Assembly (NCBI GenBank): GCA_963770995.1
Contig: CAVYRS010000001.1
Location: 682,001-746,000 of the forward strand
Source of the DNA: CAVSWN01 sp963770995
GTDB taxonomy: Bacteria; Acidobacteriota; Vicinamibacteria; Vicinamibacterales; CAVVIG01
Length of the DNA stretch: 64,000 nt
Reading direction: 5' to 3'
The notes under the pieces are model-generated. The model did not search any database. It was given only the letters and a program-made list of their open reading frames with translations, and was not told the DNA's origin. Numbering within the stretch: position 1 is the first letter of the stretch; each line of letters opens with the position of its first letter. Both the position numbers and the translations under genes were made by a program. Shown one piece after another: positions 28,292 to 37,473 of this stretch.

Positions 28292-28855
28292 ATGCCGGGG
28301 TTCAGCTATCGAACCGCCAGCACGAGCCTCAAGCTGGCAGTCACCGGGTGGCTGCTCCTCGCCGTCGTGGGGCTTGGTGTCGCAGGGCTCCAAATCGACT
28401 CGCAAGCGGGTCTGACGCCGACGCGTGCGCTGCAGCACTATCAGGGCGACGAAGCGACGCTCCAATATCCGATGAACTTCGCGGTTCTCGTGGGCATTAC
28501 GCACGCGCACGCATTTACGCTGCCCATACTGGCACTCGTCCTCTCTCTGGGGCTCGTCGCCAGCAGCGCGCGCGAGTGGCTCAAGCGCATCGTGGTCATC
28601 GCCCTCTTCAGCGGGATGGTCCTGGAGCTCGCCATGCCGTGGCTCGTCCGATACGGTCCTGCGTGGACGGTCCATCTGTTTCCACTCATCGGCGTTCTGA
28701 TCATTGGAGGGTTGTTCCCTGCCGTTGCCTTGCCGCTGTACGAAATGTGGTGGACGCCGGAACACGTCAGCACGGCCGTGCGCCCACAGGCATGGCAGCC
28801 TGGGAAGTTGCCATCCTCACAGGACAGTCGACTGCGGAGGACAGAGCGCCACTAA
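28292..28855 (+). CDS. Four-helix membrane protein of unknown function
   Basis: 187 aa with four predicted helices: LAVTGWLLLAVVGLGVAGL, a second around FTLPILALVLSLGLVA, a third around IVVIALFSGMVLELAMPWLV and a fourth HLFPLIGVLIIGGLFPAVAL. A conserved-looking THAHAF in the loop before helix 2 and HLFP before helix 4 place His residues near the membrane surface, where they could bind heme or metal. The start lies 1 nt after the ApbE stop, so it belongs to the same operon. Family not recognised. Confidence 0.7.
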   Translation: MPGFSYRTASTSLKLAVTGWLLLAVVGLGVAGLQIDSQAGLTPTRALQHYQGDEATLQYPMNFAVLVGITHAHAFTLPILALVLSLGLVASSAREWLKRIVVIALFSGMVLELAMPWLVRYGPAWTVHLFPLIGVLIIGGLFPAVALPLYEMWWTPEHVSTAVRPQAWQPGKLPSSQDSRLRRTERH

Positions 28856-28874
28856 TCCGCAGGAAGCAGGACAC

Positions 28875-29654
28875 ATGACGCGCATCATTCTCATCGCCTT
28901 CATCATCTGGCTCGCCGCGCCTGTCAGCCCCGCCGCGGCGCAGGATCTGTTCGAGATCCAGGTCTATCCGTACATGACCGTCCCGCGCGGTCGCACCATG
29001 GTCGAGATGCACACGAACCATTTTGCGAGCGGCACCACGGACGCGCCCCCGGGCGAGTTCGCGATGCACCGGCAGTGGCACGCGACGCTCGAAGCCACGC
29101 ACGGCTTCACGAACTATTTCGAGTGCGCGGGATATCTCGTCACGGCGGCGCACGTGCCCGGCGAGGGCAGCCGCATCGCCGGCTGGCGCATCCGCCCCCG
29201 CGTCCGGTTTCCGGAGACCCCGCAGTTCTTCTTCAACGTCAGCCTGAGCGTCGAGTTCGGGTTCAACCAGACGGAGTTCGATGCCAACACGCGCTCGCTC
29301 GAGATTCGTCCGATCCTCGAACACGAACAGGGACGGTTCTATCTGTCGATCAACCCCGTCGTCGGCAAGGCGCTGAAGGGGCCCGACTCGGACGCAGGCC
29401 CCGACTTCGAGCCAGGAGTGAAGGTCGCGTGGAACGTGACCAGGGTCATCGCGGCCGGCATCGAATACTACGGCGCCACGGGGGAGCTGACGAATTTCGA
29501 GCCGGGGCCCGAGCAGCGCCACATGATCTTCCCCACCATCGACCTAGAGGTCTCGCCCGACTGGGAGCTGAACTTCGGCATCGGTCGCGGGCTGACCGGC
29601 GCCAGCGAGCACTGGGTGATGAAATCGATCATCGGGTACCGGTTCAAGCACTAG
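28875..29654 (+). CDS. Outer-membrane beta-barrel protein, operon end
   Basis: 259 aa. Signal peptide MTRIILIAFIIWLAAPVSPAAAQ, then a barrel-like protein (FEIQVYPYMTVPRGRTMVEMHTNH, RFPETPQFFFNVSLSVEFGF, YLSINPVVGKALKG, ELNFGIGRGLTGASEHWVMK) ending SIIGYRFKH. ATG 28875 is preceded by AGGAAGCAGGA. It lies 19 nt after the four-helix protein and is followed by 195 nt without a gene, so it is probably the last gene of the operon. Homologous barrels are common near redox loci in Acidobacteria by my recollection; function unproven. Confidence 0.7.
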   Translation: MTRIILIAFIIWLAAPVSPAAAQDLFEIQVYPYMTVPRGRTMVEMHTNHFASGTTDAPPGEFAMHRQWHATLEATHGFTNYFECAGYLVTAAHVPGEGSRIAGWRIRPRVRFPETPQFFFNVSLSVEFGFNQTEFDANTRSLEIRPILEHEQGRFYLSINPVVGKALKGPDSDAGPDFEPGVKVAWNVTRVIAAGIEYYGATGELTNFEPGPEQRHMIFPTIDLEVSPDWELNFGIGRGLTGASEHWVMKSIIGYRFKH

Positions 29655-29849
29655 CTCCCAGCCGTCAGTCTCACGACATCCCGTGATGTTGCCTCTTCGT
29701 TTGCAACTCTTCCGAACGCACTCTGCTCCCGTAGCCTTCGCATTGCCGGGCGACATCCCTTTGGCACGCTCGATGATCACCGAGTGTGAACAGCAGGACG
29801 TGACCAACGGTGTTTCGCAACTCCGCGGGGACTCCCAGCGGGATTTTCT

Positions 29850-30842
29850 ATGACGACTCGTGCAAATAGCCCAGCTCTCGTCGCCGTCGCCATCCTTGCC
29901 TCGGTGGCACTCGGGATCCTGATCTCTCCCACCGTCGCCACGGCGCAGCCTCGACGAATCCTCGAGGATCGCGGACCGATCCAGGACCTCGATCTGTATT
30001 GGGGCAATGCCAGCCCGGATCGGGCACCGACCTCGCCGTTCACGTTCATCTCGGAAGATCTCGGCGGAACCAATCCCAAGGCAGTCCTTCGAGATGCGAA
30101 AGGCGTGCTCTGGGCAGCGAAATGGGACGAGGAGGTTCCCTCAGAAGTCGCGGCCTCGCGTCTCGCGTGGGCTCTGGGGTTGAAAGTCGAAGAAGCCTAT
30201 TACGTGGCGGATGGACAAGTCGTGTTTCCCAGCGGAAAACCGTCCTTTCGCCGGCTCGGTTCCTTCATCGACAAGAGCGGCAGATTCCGATCCGCCGCGC
30301 GCTTCGAGCGCCGGGGTCCAGATCTTGTCAACAAGGGCGCGTGGCCCCTTGATGAACGCCCGCCGGTGGCCGATGGCGGCTATGCAATCCTTCTCCTCAT
30401 GAATGTCGTGCTGGCGAACTGGGACGCGAGAAATGCCAACACCAAGATTCTCTCGGTCAGCGATGAAAGCGGAACAACGGACTGGTACATGATCGGAGAC
30501 TACGGCGCAAGCTTCGGCAGGATGGGTGGACTCGGCTCTCGCTCGAAGTACAAACTCAGTGATTACCTGAAAAACCCGCCGGTGGTCACTTCCGTCGACG
30601 GCCGGACTGCGCGCTTGGGGTACTCAGGATTCAATTCAAGCGCTCACGCGTCGGTCCCGCTCGACGGCATCCGCCTGTTTGCGGAAAGGGCCTCCGGCCT
30701 CAGCCTCAAACAGGTAGAGGACGCGTTTCGCGCCGCGCACTCGAGCGACGTTGAGCGGCACGCGTTCGCTCAGGCAACCTACCAAAGAATCCAGGACATC
30801 GTGAGAAGGGGCGGCCGGGTTCCATCGGTCGCCGTACCGTGA
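29850..30842 (+). CDS. Exported protein with kinase-like motifs (function unknown)
   Basis: 330 aa with a signal peptide or N-anchor (residues 8-32). Motifs in kinase order: GGTNPKAVLRDAKGVLWAAKW with Lys91, SEVAASRLAWALGL with Glu99 (helix-C-like), NWDARNAN with Asp192 and Asn197 exactly five apart, and IGDYGASFG with Asp217 and Gly219. This order and spacing recall the ATP-lysine, helix C, catalytic loop and DxG of atypical kinases (HipA, PI4K type II, FAM20-like). Family not identified. If a kinase, it acts outside the cytoplasm. It lies alone between the flavin operon and the VWFA gene. The N-terminal start is ATG 29850 with a weak ribosome-binding site. Confidence 0.6.
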   Translation: MTTRANSPALVAVAILASVALGILISPTVATAQPRRILEDRGPIQDLDLYWGNASPDRAPTSPFTFISEDLGGTNPKAVLRDAKGVLWAAKWDEEVPSEVAASRLAWALGLKVEEAYYVADGQVVFPSGKPSFRRLGSFIDKSGRFRSAARFERRGPDLVNKGAWPLDERPPVADGGYAILLLMNVVLANWDARNANTKILSVSDESGTTDWYMIGDYGASFGRMGGLGSRSKYKLSDYLKNPPVVTSVDGRTARLGYSGFNSSAHASVPLDGIRLFAERASGLSLKQVEDAFRAAHSSDVERHAFAQATYQRIQDIVRRGGRVPSVAVP

Positions 30843-30963
30843 GAGCTAAGGGCCCTACGATCCTGCCACCCGCGTTCCTGCGCGCCGCACCGCAGGTCGA
30901 GTTGCGAACTGGCCGCGTTCGAGATGGGCATGCCCGATGCACGATGCGGTGGGAGCGGGAGGC

Positions 30964-31905
30964 ATGAACGTGCATCAGATCGGCGCTTTGTCCAATGTTC
31001 TCGCGATCGTCGTCGCGATCACGCTCACGGCCGTCGGTACGTCTGCACAACTCGAGACACGAGACCAGACGCTGTTCCGCGGGCGCACCGATCTCGTCAG
31101 TGTCGGCGTCACGGTTGCGGCGAAACGACACCGGTTCATCACCAGTCTCAGTGCCGGCGATTTCGCAGTCTACGAGGACGGCAGGCCGCAGCAGATTCTC
31201 GCATTTGCCTCGGGGGCGCAGCCCGGGCCCCCGCTGCACATCGGGGTCTTGCTCGACGTCAGTGGGAGCCAGGGGCACGATCTCGGATTCACCAAGACCG
31301 CCGTGATCAAATTCCTGGCGTCGGTGCCCGACCCCACCGACGTGACGTTCATAGACTTCGCGAGTCACGTGAGCGGCGGTCGCTATTCTCAGAGCGACTT
31401 TCCCCGTCTGGTCAAGCGTGTCCGCGATTTGAAGGCCGGCGGGGAGACGTCACTGTACGATGCCATCGGCCTCTATCTGGACGGCGCACGTGAGCAGGAC
31501 GGCCGGAAGGTCATGGCGCTCTATACCGACGGCGCCGACACGCACAGCAGCCTGAGTTTCGACATGCTGATGACGCTGCTCAAGGCGTCGGATGTCACGA
31601 TCTACGCGATCGGAGCGCTGGAGCAACAACCGCTGTCGGCGCAATCGACTCAACGAGCATTGCTCGCGAAGATTGCGGAAGAGACTGGAGGAACGGCATT
31701 CTTCCCGGGCAGCGTCAAGGATCTCAATCGAATCTACGAGCAGGTGCTTGGCGAGATCCAGGCACAGTACACGATTGGCTACGTCTCCACCAACGAGAAG
31801 AGCGACGGGGCCTGGCGCAAGGTCGAGATCAAGATCGCCTGTCCAGACAGCAAGAGCCTGCGCGTTCGCGCTCGGAAGGGATACTACGCCCCAGCGATGC
31901 CCTGA
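30964..31905 (+). CDS. VWFA-related protein (Acidobacteria-type)
   Basis: 313 aa. It has a signal peptide (NVLAIVVAITLTAVGTSAQ), then the conserved start RTDLVSVGVTVAAKRHRFITSLSAGDFAVYEDG, and a von Willebrand A domain with the MIDAS motif LLDVSGSQ (DxSxS), a downstream Thr in GGETSLYDAI and an Asp in YTDGADTH. The C-terminus GYVSTNEKSDGAWRKVEIKI closes the family. Such VWFA proteins are greatly expanded in Acidobacteria and mediate binding or assembly outside the cell. I chose ATG 30964 for GGGAGG just upstream. Ligand unknown. Confidence 0.9.
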   Translation: MNVHQIGALSNVLAIVVAITLTAVGTSAQLETRDQTLFRGRTDLVSVGVTVAAKRHRFITSLSAGDFAVYEDGRPQQILAFASGAQPGPPLHIGVLLDVSGSQGHDLGFTKTAVIKFLASVPDPTDVTFIDFASHVSGGRYSQSDFPRLVKRVRDLKAGGETSLYDAIGLYLDGAREQDGRKVMALYTDGADTHSSLSFDMLMTLLKASDVTIYAIGALEQQPLSAQSTQRALLAKIAEETGGTAFFPGSVKDLNRIYEQVLGEIQAQYTIGYVSTNEKSDGAWRKVEIKIACPDSKSLRVRARKGYYAPAMP

Positions 31906-32199
31906 GCGCCCTTCCCGTGCGCGCAGAGCTCGAATCTCACAGACACGCGTGTGTCCCCCTGCTGCGACCAGCAGGATTGGTCTACTTGGTTCTCGCGCGA
32001 AAGGCACGGTCACGTGTGGTTGACGAGCGGCTCGTCATGGGCGCCTCGCGCGCTGCCTGAGCCGAGGGCTTCTTGACTCGGCGTCGTCTCACTGTCGGCG
32101 GTTGCGATCTCAAGACGTTGGCGAATCGACCACGTTGCGACCTCGATCCGGCGACACGTTGCTGGCGCCCCTCTTGCTCGATGCGAGACGGGTGGCCGG

Positions 32200-32814
32200 A
32201 TGAAGAATTCGATTGTTGTATTGCTGCTGAGCACCGCGCTGCTGGTCGTCGACGGCGCTTCACGAGCTGAAGCGGGCGAGGCGATCCGCGTGCGCGCCTA
32301 CGACTACGCGGGCATTGCCCCCGACGTCCTCACCGAGGCGCAGCGCCTCGCCGCCGGTTTCTATACGGCGATTGACGTTGCGATCGACTGGGCTCCGACG
32401 TTTGGTCCCCGCGGTCGAAAGGACGTCGATCGGGAGCACGACCGACTGCAGGACTTCACGATTATCGTCCTGAGCCGCAGCATGGTGTCGCGCCGACCCT
32501 GGCCGGCCGGCGCGCTTGGAACAGCCGTCGTTGCCCCCGAAGGCGGCGGACGAATCGCGTACGTGTTGTACGACCGCTTGAAGGATGCTGCCACCAACGC
32601 AGGCTGGCCGGTGAAGGAACTGCTTGCGGTCGTCATCGCGCATGAGCTCGCACATCTGCTTTTGCCTCCGGGCTCGCATTCGCCGGACGGTTTGATGCGC
32701 AAGGGATGGGACGTCTCCGAGTTGCGGCGTTTTCAGGCAAGCAGCCTCGCGTTCACACCAGATCAGACGGCACTCATTCGAGAGCGGCTTGGCCAGGCGG
32801 TTGCCGCCCGCTGA
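32200..32814 (+). CDS. Exported zinc-protease-like protein (HExxH)
   Basis: 204 aa with a signal peptide (IVVLLLSTALLVVDGAS). The C-terminal half has HELAHLLLPPGSHSPDGLM: an HExxH zinc motif followed after a short loop by His and then a Met turn-like residue, as in metzincin-related small peptidases. Residues before this (RIAYVLYDRL) look like the strand feeding the active site. Family not named; it resembles secreted proteins widely seen in Acidobacteria. The ribosome-binding site is weak (GGTGGCCGG). Peptidase function is inferred from the motif alone. Confidence 0.65.
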   Translation: MKNSIVVLLLSTALLVVDGASRAEAGEAIRVRAYDYAGIAPDVLTEAQRLAAGFYTAIDVAIDWAPTFGPRGRKDVDREHDRLQDFTIIVLSRSMVSRRPWPAGALGTAVVAPEGGGRIAYVLYDRLKDAATNAGWPVKELLAVVIAHELAHLLLPPGSHSPDGLMRKGWDVSELRRFQASSLAFTPDQTALIRERLGQAVAAR

Positions 32815-32909
32815 TCGCGGGCGCCGAAAACCATGTGATGAAAATGGCGCTTCTGTTCGCTGCCATCTTTGAAGTCGCCACCGAGTCGGCGGGCGCCCGC
32901 TGCCGCTCC

Positions 32910-33548
32910 TCACGCGCTCGCGCGACGTCGACCGTGGCCGTCGTCCTCGGCCGCACCGCGTTCTGATTCCAGTCCGGCGACGAGGTTTCCAAAGCCGGAT
33001 CCCCACCGTGACAGCGTGTGGACCGTTTGGGCGAAAGAGGCATTGAGCGGACGCACGCGTTCCCGGGCCATGACGTAGACCGATCCCCTGACGGGCGAGG
33101 GGACGCCGGGAACAAAGACGGTATACCGGCCGTCCGCGAGCTCCTCGATGATGAACGCGAGCATGAGTCCTCCGCCCATTTCAGCGAGCGCCGGCCTCCA
33201 CGCGCTTTCCTGACCCTGTCCCGCCAGCTGTTGTGTCAGATCTCGAACGAGAGAATAGGCCGGGATTTTCGACAGGACTGAGGTCTCGATTCGTTCCCGC
33301 ACGGCTCGTCCCGGTCGTGACAGCACGGCCACGCCGATCGCGAGGCAGATGATCAACATCATCAGGAGGGCCAGCGCGGTTTCGGCCGTCTGAGACGGGC
33401 CAGCGGTATACAGGCTGGCGAGGGGCCGGGCCAGCCGGCCCAGCGACTTCACGCCTTTGAGCGCCAGCAGGATGGCGAGGTACGACGGCACCACGATGAG
33501 CACGCCGCTCACGAGCGCCGTCGCCAGAAAGTCGCGGAGCTGCTTCAC
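32910..33548 (-). CDS. DUF502 family membrane protein
   Basis: About 212 aa. Two helices near the N-terminus (FLATALVSGVLIVVPSYLAILLAL and ALALLMMLIICLAIGVAVL) are followed by a conserved soluble domain (IPAYSLVRDLTQQL, GRYTVFVPGVPSPVRGSVYVM) typical of DUF502. The start is GTG 33548, 7 nt after the glutaminase stop, so it is the last gene of a leftward operon. Upstream open frame to 33833 is shadow. The C-terminus is charged (GHGRRRASA). Function of the family is unknown. Confidence 0.75.
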   Translation of the reverse strand: MKQLRDFLATALVSGVLIVVPSYLAILLALKGVKSLGRLARPLASLYTAGPSQTAETALALLMMLIICLAIGVAVLSRPGRAVRERIETSVLSKIPAYSLVRDLTQQLAGQGQESAWRPALAEMGGGLMLAFIIEELADGRYTVFVPGVPSPVRGSVYVMARERVRPLNASFAQTVHTLSRWGSGFGNLVAGLESERGAAEDDGHGRRRASA

Positions 33549-33555
33549 CAGGCGC

Positions 33556-34614
33556 TCAGCGCCCGCTGGTCGCCACCGGTCGCTGCTGCTGCACCGCGTA
33601 CGGGTTGCCGTGCAGCGCCGTGGAGATGTCCGCGATGGCTTTCTGGGCGCGGATGCTGTTGCCGGCGTCGTCGAGCGGCGGCGAGACGACGGCGATGCCG
33701 AAGTTGCCCGGCGAGACGGCGATGATGCCGCCGCCGACGCCGCTCTTGGCGGGCAGCCCGGTGTGATAGAGCCACTTGCCGGAGTCGTCGTAGAGCCCGG
33801 CGGTGGCCATGACCGCGAGAACGTACGGGACATTGTCGGCGCTCATCACCTGCTTCTTGGTCGCTGGATTGCGGCCGCCGAAGGCGAGGGTCGCCGCCAT
33901 CATCGCAAGATCCTTCGCGTTCACGCCGACGGAACACTGCCGCGTGTAGAGATCCGTCGCCTGCGCCGGATTGCTCTTGATGTACTCGTAGGCGTGCATC
34001 AGCATGCCGATCGCCTGGTTGCGCTGGTTCGAGTCGGACTCCGACTTGTAGACATCCGCCAGCACCGACAGCGGCCGGCCGGCGAAGTCGCTATAGGTGT
34101 TGATGATCTTGCTCCACACCTCGTCGGACGTCGCGCCCTGCACCATGCTGGTCGCGGTAATCGCGCCGGGGTTCACGAGCGCGTTCAGTTCCGGCCCGCC
34201 GAGAGCTTTCTTCGAGAACTCGATGGAGACGATGGAGTTGAACCGCATGCCGGTCGCGTCGACGCCGATCGTCTTCTCGATGGCGTCCGGCCCCTGATCC
34301 TGGATGACGCGGGCCATCGTGAACACTTTCGAGATCGATTGAATCGAGACCTCGGTCTTCACGTCGCCGGCCGTGACGACCTTGCCGTCGGCGGTGACGA
34401 TCGCGATGCCGAACAGGTTGGGATCGACCTTGGCGAGCGCCGGGATGTAGTCGGCGTTCTTGCCTTCCTGGAGATTCTTGTACTTGGCGAACGCGCCGTC
34501 GACAACCGACTGTACCGATCCCTGCGCCCGGATCGCTGGTACCAGCGTCACTGCCGCCATCAGGACCGTGGCCAGCGACGCGAGCGCCAGCGTGCGGCGT
34601 CCGTGAGTCTTCAT
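33556..34614 (-). CDS. glsA: Glutaminase, exported form
   Basis: 352 aa. A signal peptide (MKTHGRRTLALASLATVLMAAVTLVPAIRA) precedes a glutaminase domain of the serine beta-lactamase-like fold. Motifs include SIQSISKVFTMARVI (catalytic SxxK), KALGGPELNALVNPGAI, YTRQCSVGVNAKDLAMMAATLAFGGRNP and the Gly-rich GLPAKSGVGGGIIAVSPG. It converts L-glutamine to glutamate and ammonia. AGGAGG lies 7 nt before the ATG. Most bacterial glutaminases of this family are cytoplasmic, so a secreted form is worth noting. In an operon with the amidohydrolase upstream and DUF502 downstream. Confidence 0.93.
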   Translation of the reverse strand: MKTHGRRTLALASLATVLMAAVTLVPAIRAQGSVQSVVDGAFAKYKNLQEGKNADYIPALAKVDPNLFGIAIVTADGKVVTAGDVKTEVSIQSISKVFTMARVIQDQGPDAIEKTIGVDATGMRFNSIVSIEFSKKALGGPELNALVNPGAITATSMVQGATSDEVWSKIINTYSDFAGRPLSVLADVYKSESDSNQRNQAIGMLMHAYEYIKSNPAQATDLYTRQCSVGVNAKDLAMMAATLAFGGRNPATKKQVMSADNVPYVLAVMATAGLYDDSGKWLYHTGLPAKSGVGGGIIAVSPGNFGIAVVSPPLDDAGNSIRAQKAIADISTALHGNPYAVQQQRPVATSGR

Positions 34615-34649
34615 GATTCAGCCTCCTACCTTGTCAGAGAAGTTTGTAG

Positions 34650-35720
34650 TCATCGTGTGCCTTGTGTGTTGGCCGCCTCCCAGGCGCGGACCCGGCGGCG
34701 GGCTTCGTCGAACAGACGCGTGTAGTTGCCCTTGCGGACGTGTTCACTTGCCGACGGCGTCAGCCGCGCGAACAGCGGCGCGTACATGCGATAGACCTTG
34801 AGGTGCGCCGTCTGGTCCGCAGGCGCGACCTCGTCGGTGCCGAACAGGAACCGATCGGGATGGCGATTGATCAGATCGGCCGTGGCCGCGATGGTGTCGG
34901 CTGACGAGAGGATGTACTTCGCCGTTTCGTCCCAGGAGATATCGACGTAGACGTGGTTCTGCGCGGGATTGGACAGCATGCGATCGATGATGCCGACCTG
35001 ATCCTTCAACGGCCGAACGACCCGGCCGAGGCCGATGTGCGCCCAGATGATCGTCGTCTTCGGATGCCGCGCGAACAGATCGCGCAGCTGCAGGATCTGA
35101 TAGGGCTCCTGCCCCGGCTTGGGAAACGGCGCGTCGACATCGTTGTGGATCAGCGCGACGAGCCCGACGTCGCCGGCGAAGTCGAGCAGGCGGTCGAGTG
35201 CGGGGTTGGTCAGGCTGGCAGTTTCGCCGGCGATCTTCGACGACACGAACTCCTTGTGAATGGTGAACTCGCCGATGCCGGAGAACACACCCGGAAACGT
35301 CGTCAGCACACGCCGCACGTGATCGGCGGCATACATGTCAGCCGGATTGAACCCGGTGATCATCGGGTCCAGTCGCGCCTGCTCGGCCGGCGACAATGAC
35401 CGATAGGCCATCGCGATGGCGGCGTCCGTGAACGAGTAGTAGTAGAGCGGAGCGTCGGTCTGCAGGTAGTAGGTCGGCGCGAAGTCGCCGGTGTTGCCGT
35501 ACGACCACTGCTGCTGGAGCGGGATGCCGAACACCGCAGCGCGGCCCACCGTCGTGCCCATCATGTGCACGAAGGCGCGCATGCTCGTGCCTTCCTGGAT
35601 GTAATTCGTCAGATGCAGGTGCGTATCGTTGACCTCGAACGTATCGGTTGCCGTCGGCACGCCGATCGTCGTCGCCAACACGGCAGTGAACGCGACGGCC
35701 ACCCGTCTGGTGCAGGTCAT
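34650..35720 (-). CDS. Amidohydrolase-2 family metal-dependent hydrolase (exported)
   Basis: About 356 aa. It starts at ATG 35720 with a signal peptide (MTCTRRVAVAFTAVLATTIG). Metal-binding motifs: NDTHLHLTNY (HxH), IHKEFVSSKI, IHNDVDAPFP (the metal His), IIWAHIGLGR and FGTDEVAP with the catalytic Asp. This is the amidohydrolase-2 TIM barrel, related to decarboxylases and lactonases. It overlaps the porin stop by one base (TGATG). Because the porin has a frameshift, a naive gene call fuses both into one 849-residue protein from 37199; the split at 35720 is supported by the signal peptide. Substrate unknown. Confidence 0.85.
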   Translation of the reverse strand: MTCTRRVAVAFTAVLATTIGVPTATDTFEVNDTHLHLTNYIQEGTSMRAFVHMMGTTVGRAAVFGIPLQQQWSYGNTGDFAPTYYLQTDAPLYYYSFTDAAIAMAYRSLSPAEQARLDPMITGFNPADMYAADHVRRVLTTFPGVFSGIGEFTIHKEFVSSKIAGETASLTNPALDRLLDFAGDVGLVALIHNDVDAPFPKPGQEPYQILQLRDLFARHPKTTIIWAHIGLGRVVRPLKDQVGIIDRMLSNPAQNHVYVDISWDETAKYILSSADTIAATADLINRHPDRFLFGTDEVAPADQTAHLKVYRMYAPLFARLTPSASEHVRKGNYTRLFDEARRRVRAWEAANTQGTR

Positions 35721-37199
35721 CAGAAATTCATTTCGAGATTGAGGTGAAACACATTGCCGTTGGCTCCGACCGGGTACGGGTAGGCGGTATAGCCGACGGG
35801 AGACCTGTTCACGTGATGCCATTCGACGTTGACACGGAGCCCGCGGTCCTTGACGAAGTACCAGTTCCCGCCGGCGCGGAGCTCCGACGGATCGCCGAAC
35901 TGGCCGAAGATCTGCGACCCGCTCAGATAGACCTGGAGGATCTTCGGAATGACCATCGCCGATGATTGCAGCTGGTATCCGTTGTCGGTCACGTCGCCGA
36001 TGCCGGCGGTGTTGACGCCGGTGAAGTCGGTCAGCCAGCGCCAGTAATACTCCCCTTCGAGCGACAGGCCGTGATACTTGATGCCCGCGTCGACGCTCAC
36101 CATCTGGTAGTCGACGGTGTTGACCGCGACTCCCGGACCAAAGAGATCGGGCGTGAAGACGATGCTGCCGTCCGACAAGCGAATCTGGCTGTTCTCGATC
36201 GCGTTCGCGCCCGGCTGGCTCTGCCTGTCCTCGAGGCTGCTGGTGTAATGCGCGCCAAGCCTGGTGGCGACCTTCTCGGTGGTTGTCGTAGTCGCCGAAG
36301 GTCCCGTACAGGCCGAACTCACCTGTCGTGGGCAGCCACTGCACCATGTACGACTGGGTGTTGAACTTGTTATCGAGCTGCGTCGCGCTGACGCCCAGCA
36401 CGCTCAAGTTGTCCGCGAGCATCGCCATGTACTTGAACTTCTTCGGGAGATCGCCCTTGAGCCACACGCCGTCGGTGTACGAACCTCTGAAGAATTCGTC
36501 AGCCATCAAGCGGTTGTCGACGCTGAGCCAGTACGGGAACTGTCCCTCGGTGCTGCGCACCGCCGGCAGAGAGGTGATGCCTGCGCCGAAGGTCACGAAC
36601 TGGTTGAACGTGTAGGTCAGGTTTCCGGCGCCGACCACCTGCGCCGGGTCGCCCTGCGACGGGTTCGACGACCAGACGTACAGGTAGTAGCGAAACTTCG
36701 GCGTGAGGTACCATCCCGCGAACGGCGCGAAGAATTTCTGCAGCTGGACGTCCTGCCGGATCTGCACGGTGCGGCTTATCCCGAAGGCATCGACGTAGCT
36801 GGAATCCAGGCCGAACTGGTTCAAATAGCGCGCGTAGCTGAAGAGCCGAAAATAGATCTCCCCCTTCTCGCCCGTGTAGAGCAGGAATCCGAGATTGGGA
36901 ATGTGCTCGAGCGGTTTCTCTTTCGTCTTTGTCTGCGCAACCGGGCCGGCGACAAACTCGCCGCTGCAGCCATCCGACACCCAGATGCCGGTGTCATCGT
37001 ATCCCCAGGTCTTTCCGAGGAGACACGCCGCCTCGCCGCTCGAAGTCACGAGCGCCACGCCGGCGGACGTGTCGGCCGGACAGTGCAGCCGATTTCCAGG
37101 CCGCGACTCGCACGCGATGCGATTCGCTTGCGCCGACGCAGACCCGACCGCCACCGTCGTCGCGACGACGCCGAACGCGACGTATCTCAACATGAACAT
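35720..37199 (-). CDS. Outer-membrane porin-like protein with an apparent frameshift
   Basis: Signal peptide MFMLRYVAFGVVATTVAVGSASA, then an N-terminal region with Cys residues (RIACESRPGNRLHCPAD, AACLLGKTW) and a barrel with many Tyr/Trp strands (FFAPFAGWYLTPKFRYYLYVW). Near 36275-36290 the frame shifts by one base after FGDYDNH; the correct protein resumes in the next frame as TEKVATRLGAHYTSSLEDR and runs to HLNLEMNF* at 35720. Total about 490 aa when joined. Without the correction the first frame reads on as Arg-rich nonsense into the amidohydrolase gene. First gene of the porin, amidohydrolase, glutaminase, DUF502 operon. Confidence 0.75.
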
Positions 37200-37473
37200 C
37201 GAGCGCCGACGAACCGTGCAACCGCGCTGCCGCCTGCAGCGCCGCGCATTCGCCGCACATGAAGCCGCGACGTGGCGATTCGCCGAGACTCGTCACGACC
37301 TGCTGTCAGGGCTACTGAACGAGCGTGAGCGATCGGACGCTCATCTAGCAGTTTTGGGGGCCGACGCTGCGCGTCGAATCATCGAGATGTGACGCGGCTG
37401 ACGCCGCCTCAAACCACGAACGGCTGCGTCTTCCGCACCATCGAAGGAGCCACCGTGGCCACCAGTCTGGTTG

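Noticed and set aside
34650..37199. Single 849-aa protein joining porin and amidohydrolase
   Set aside because: The middle third is Arg-rich nonsense caused by a frameshift near 36280; the true porin ending is found in another frame and a second signal peptide starts the amidohydrolase at 35720.
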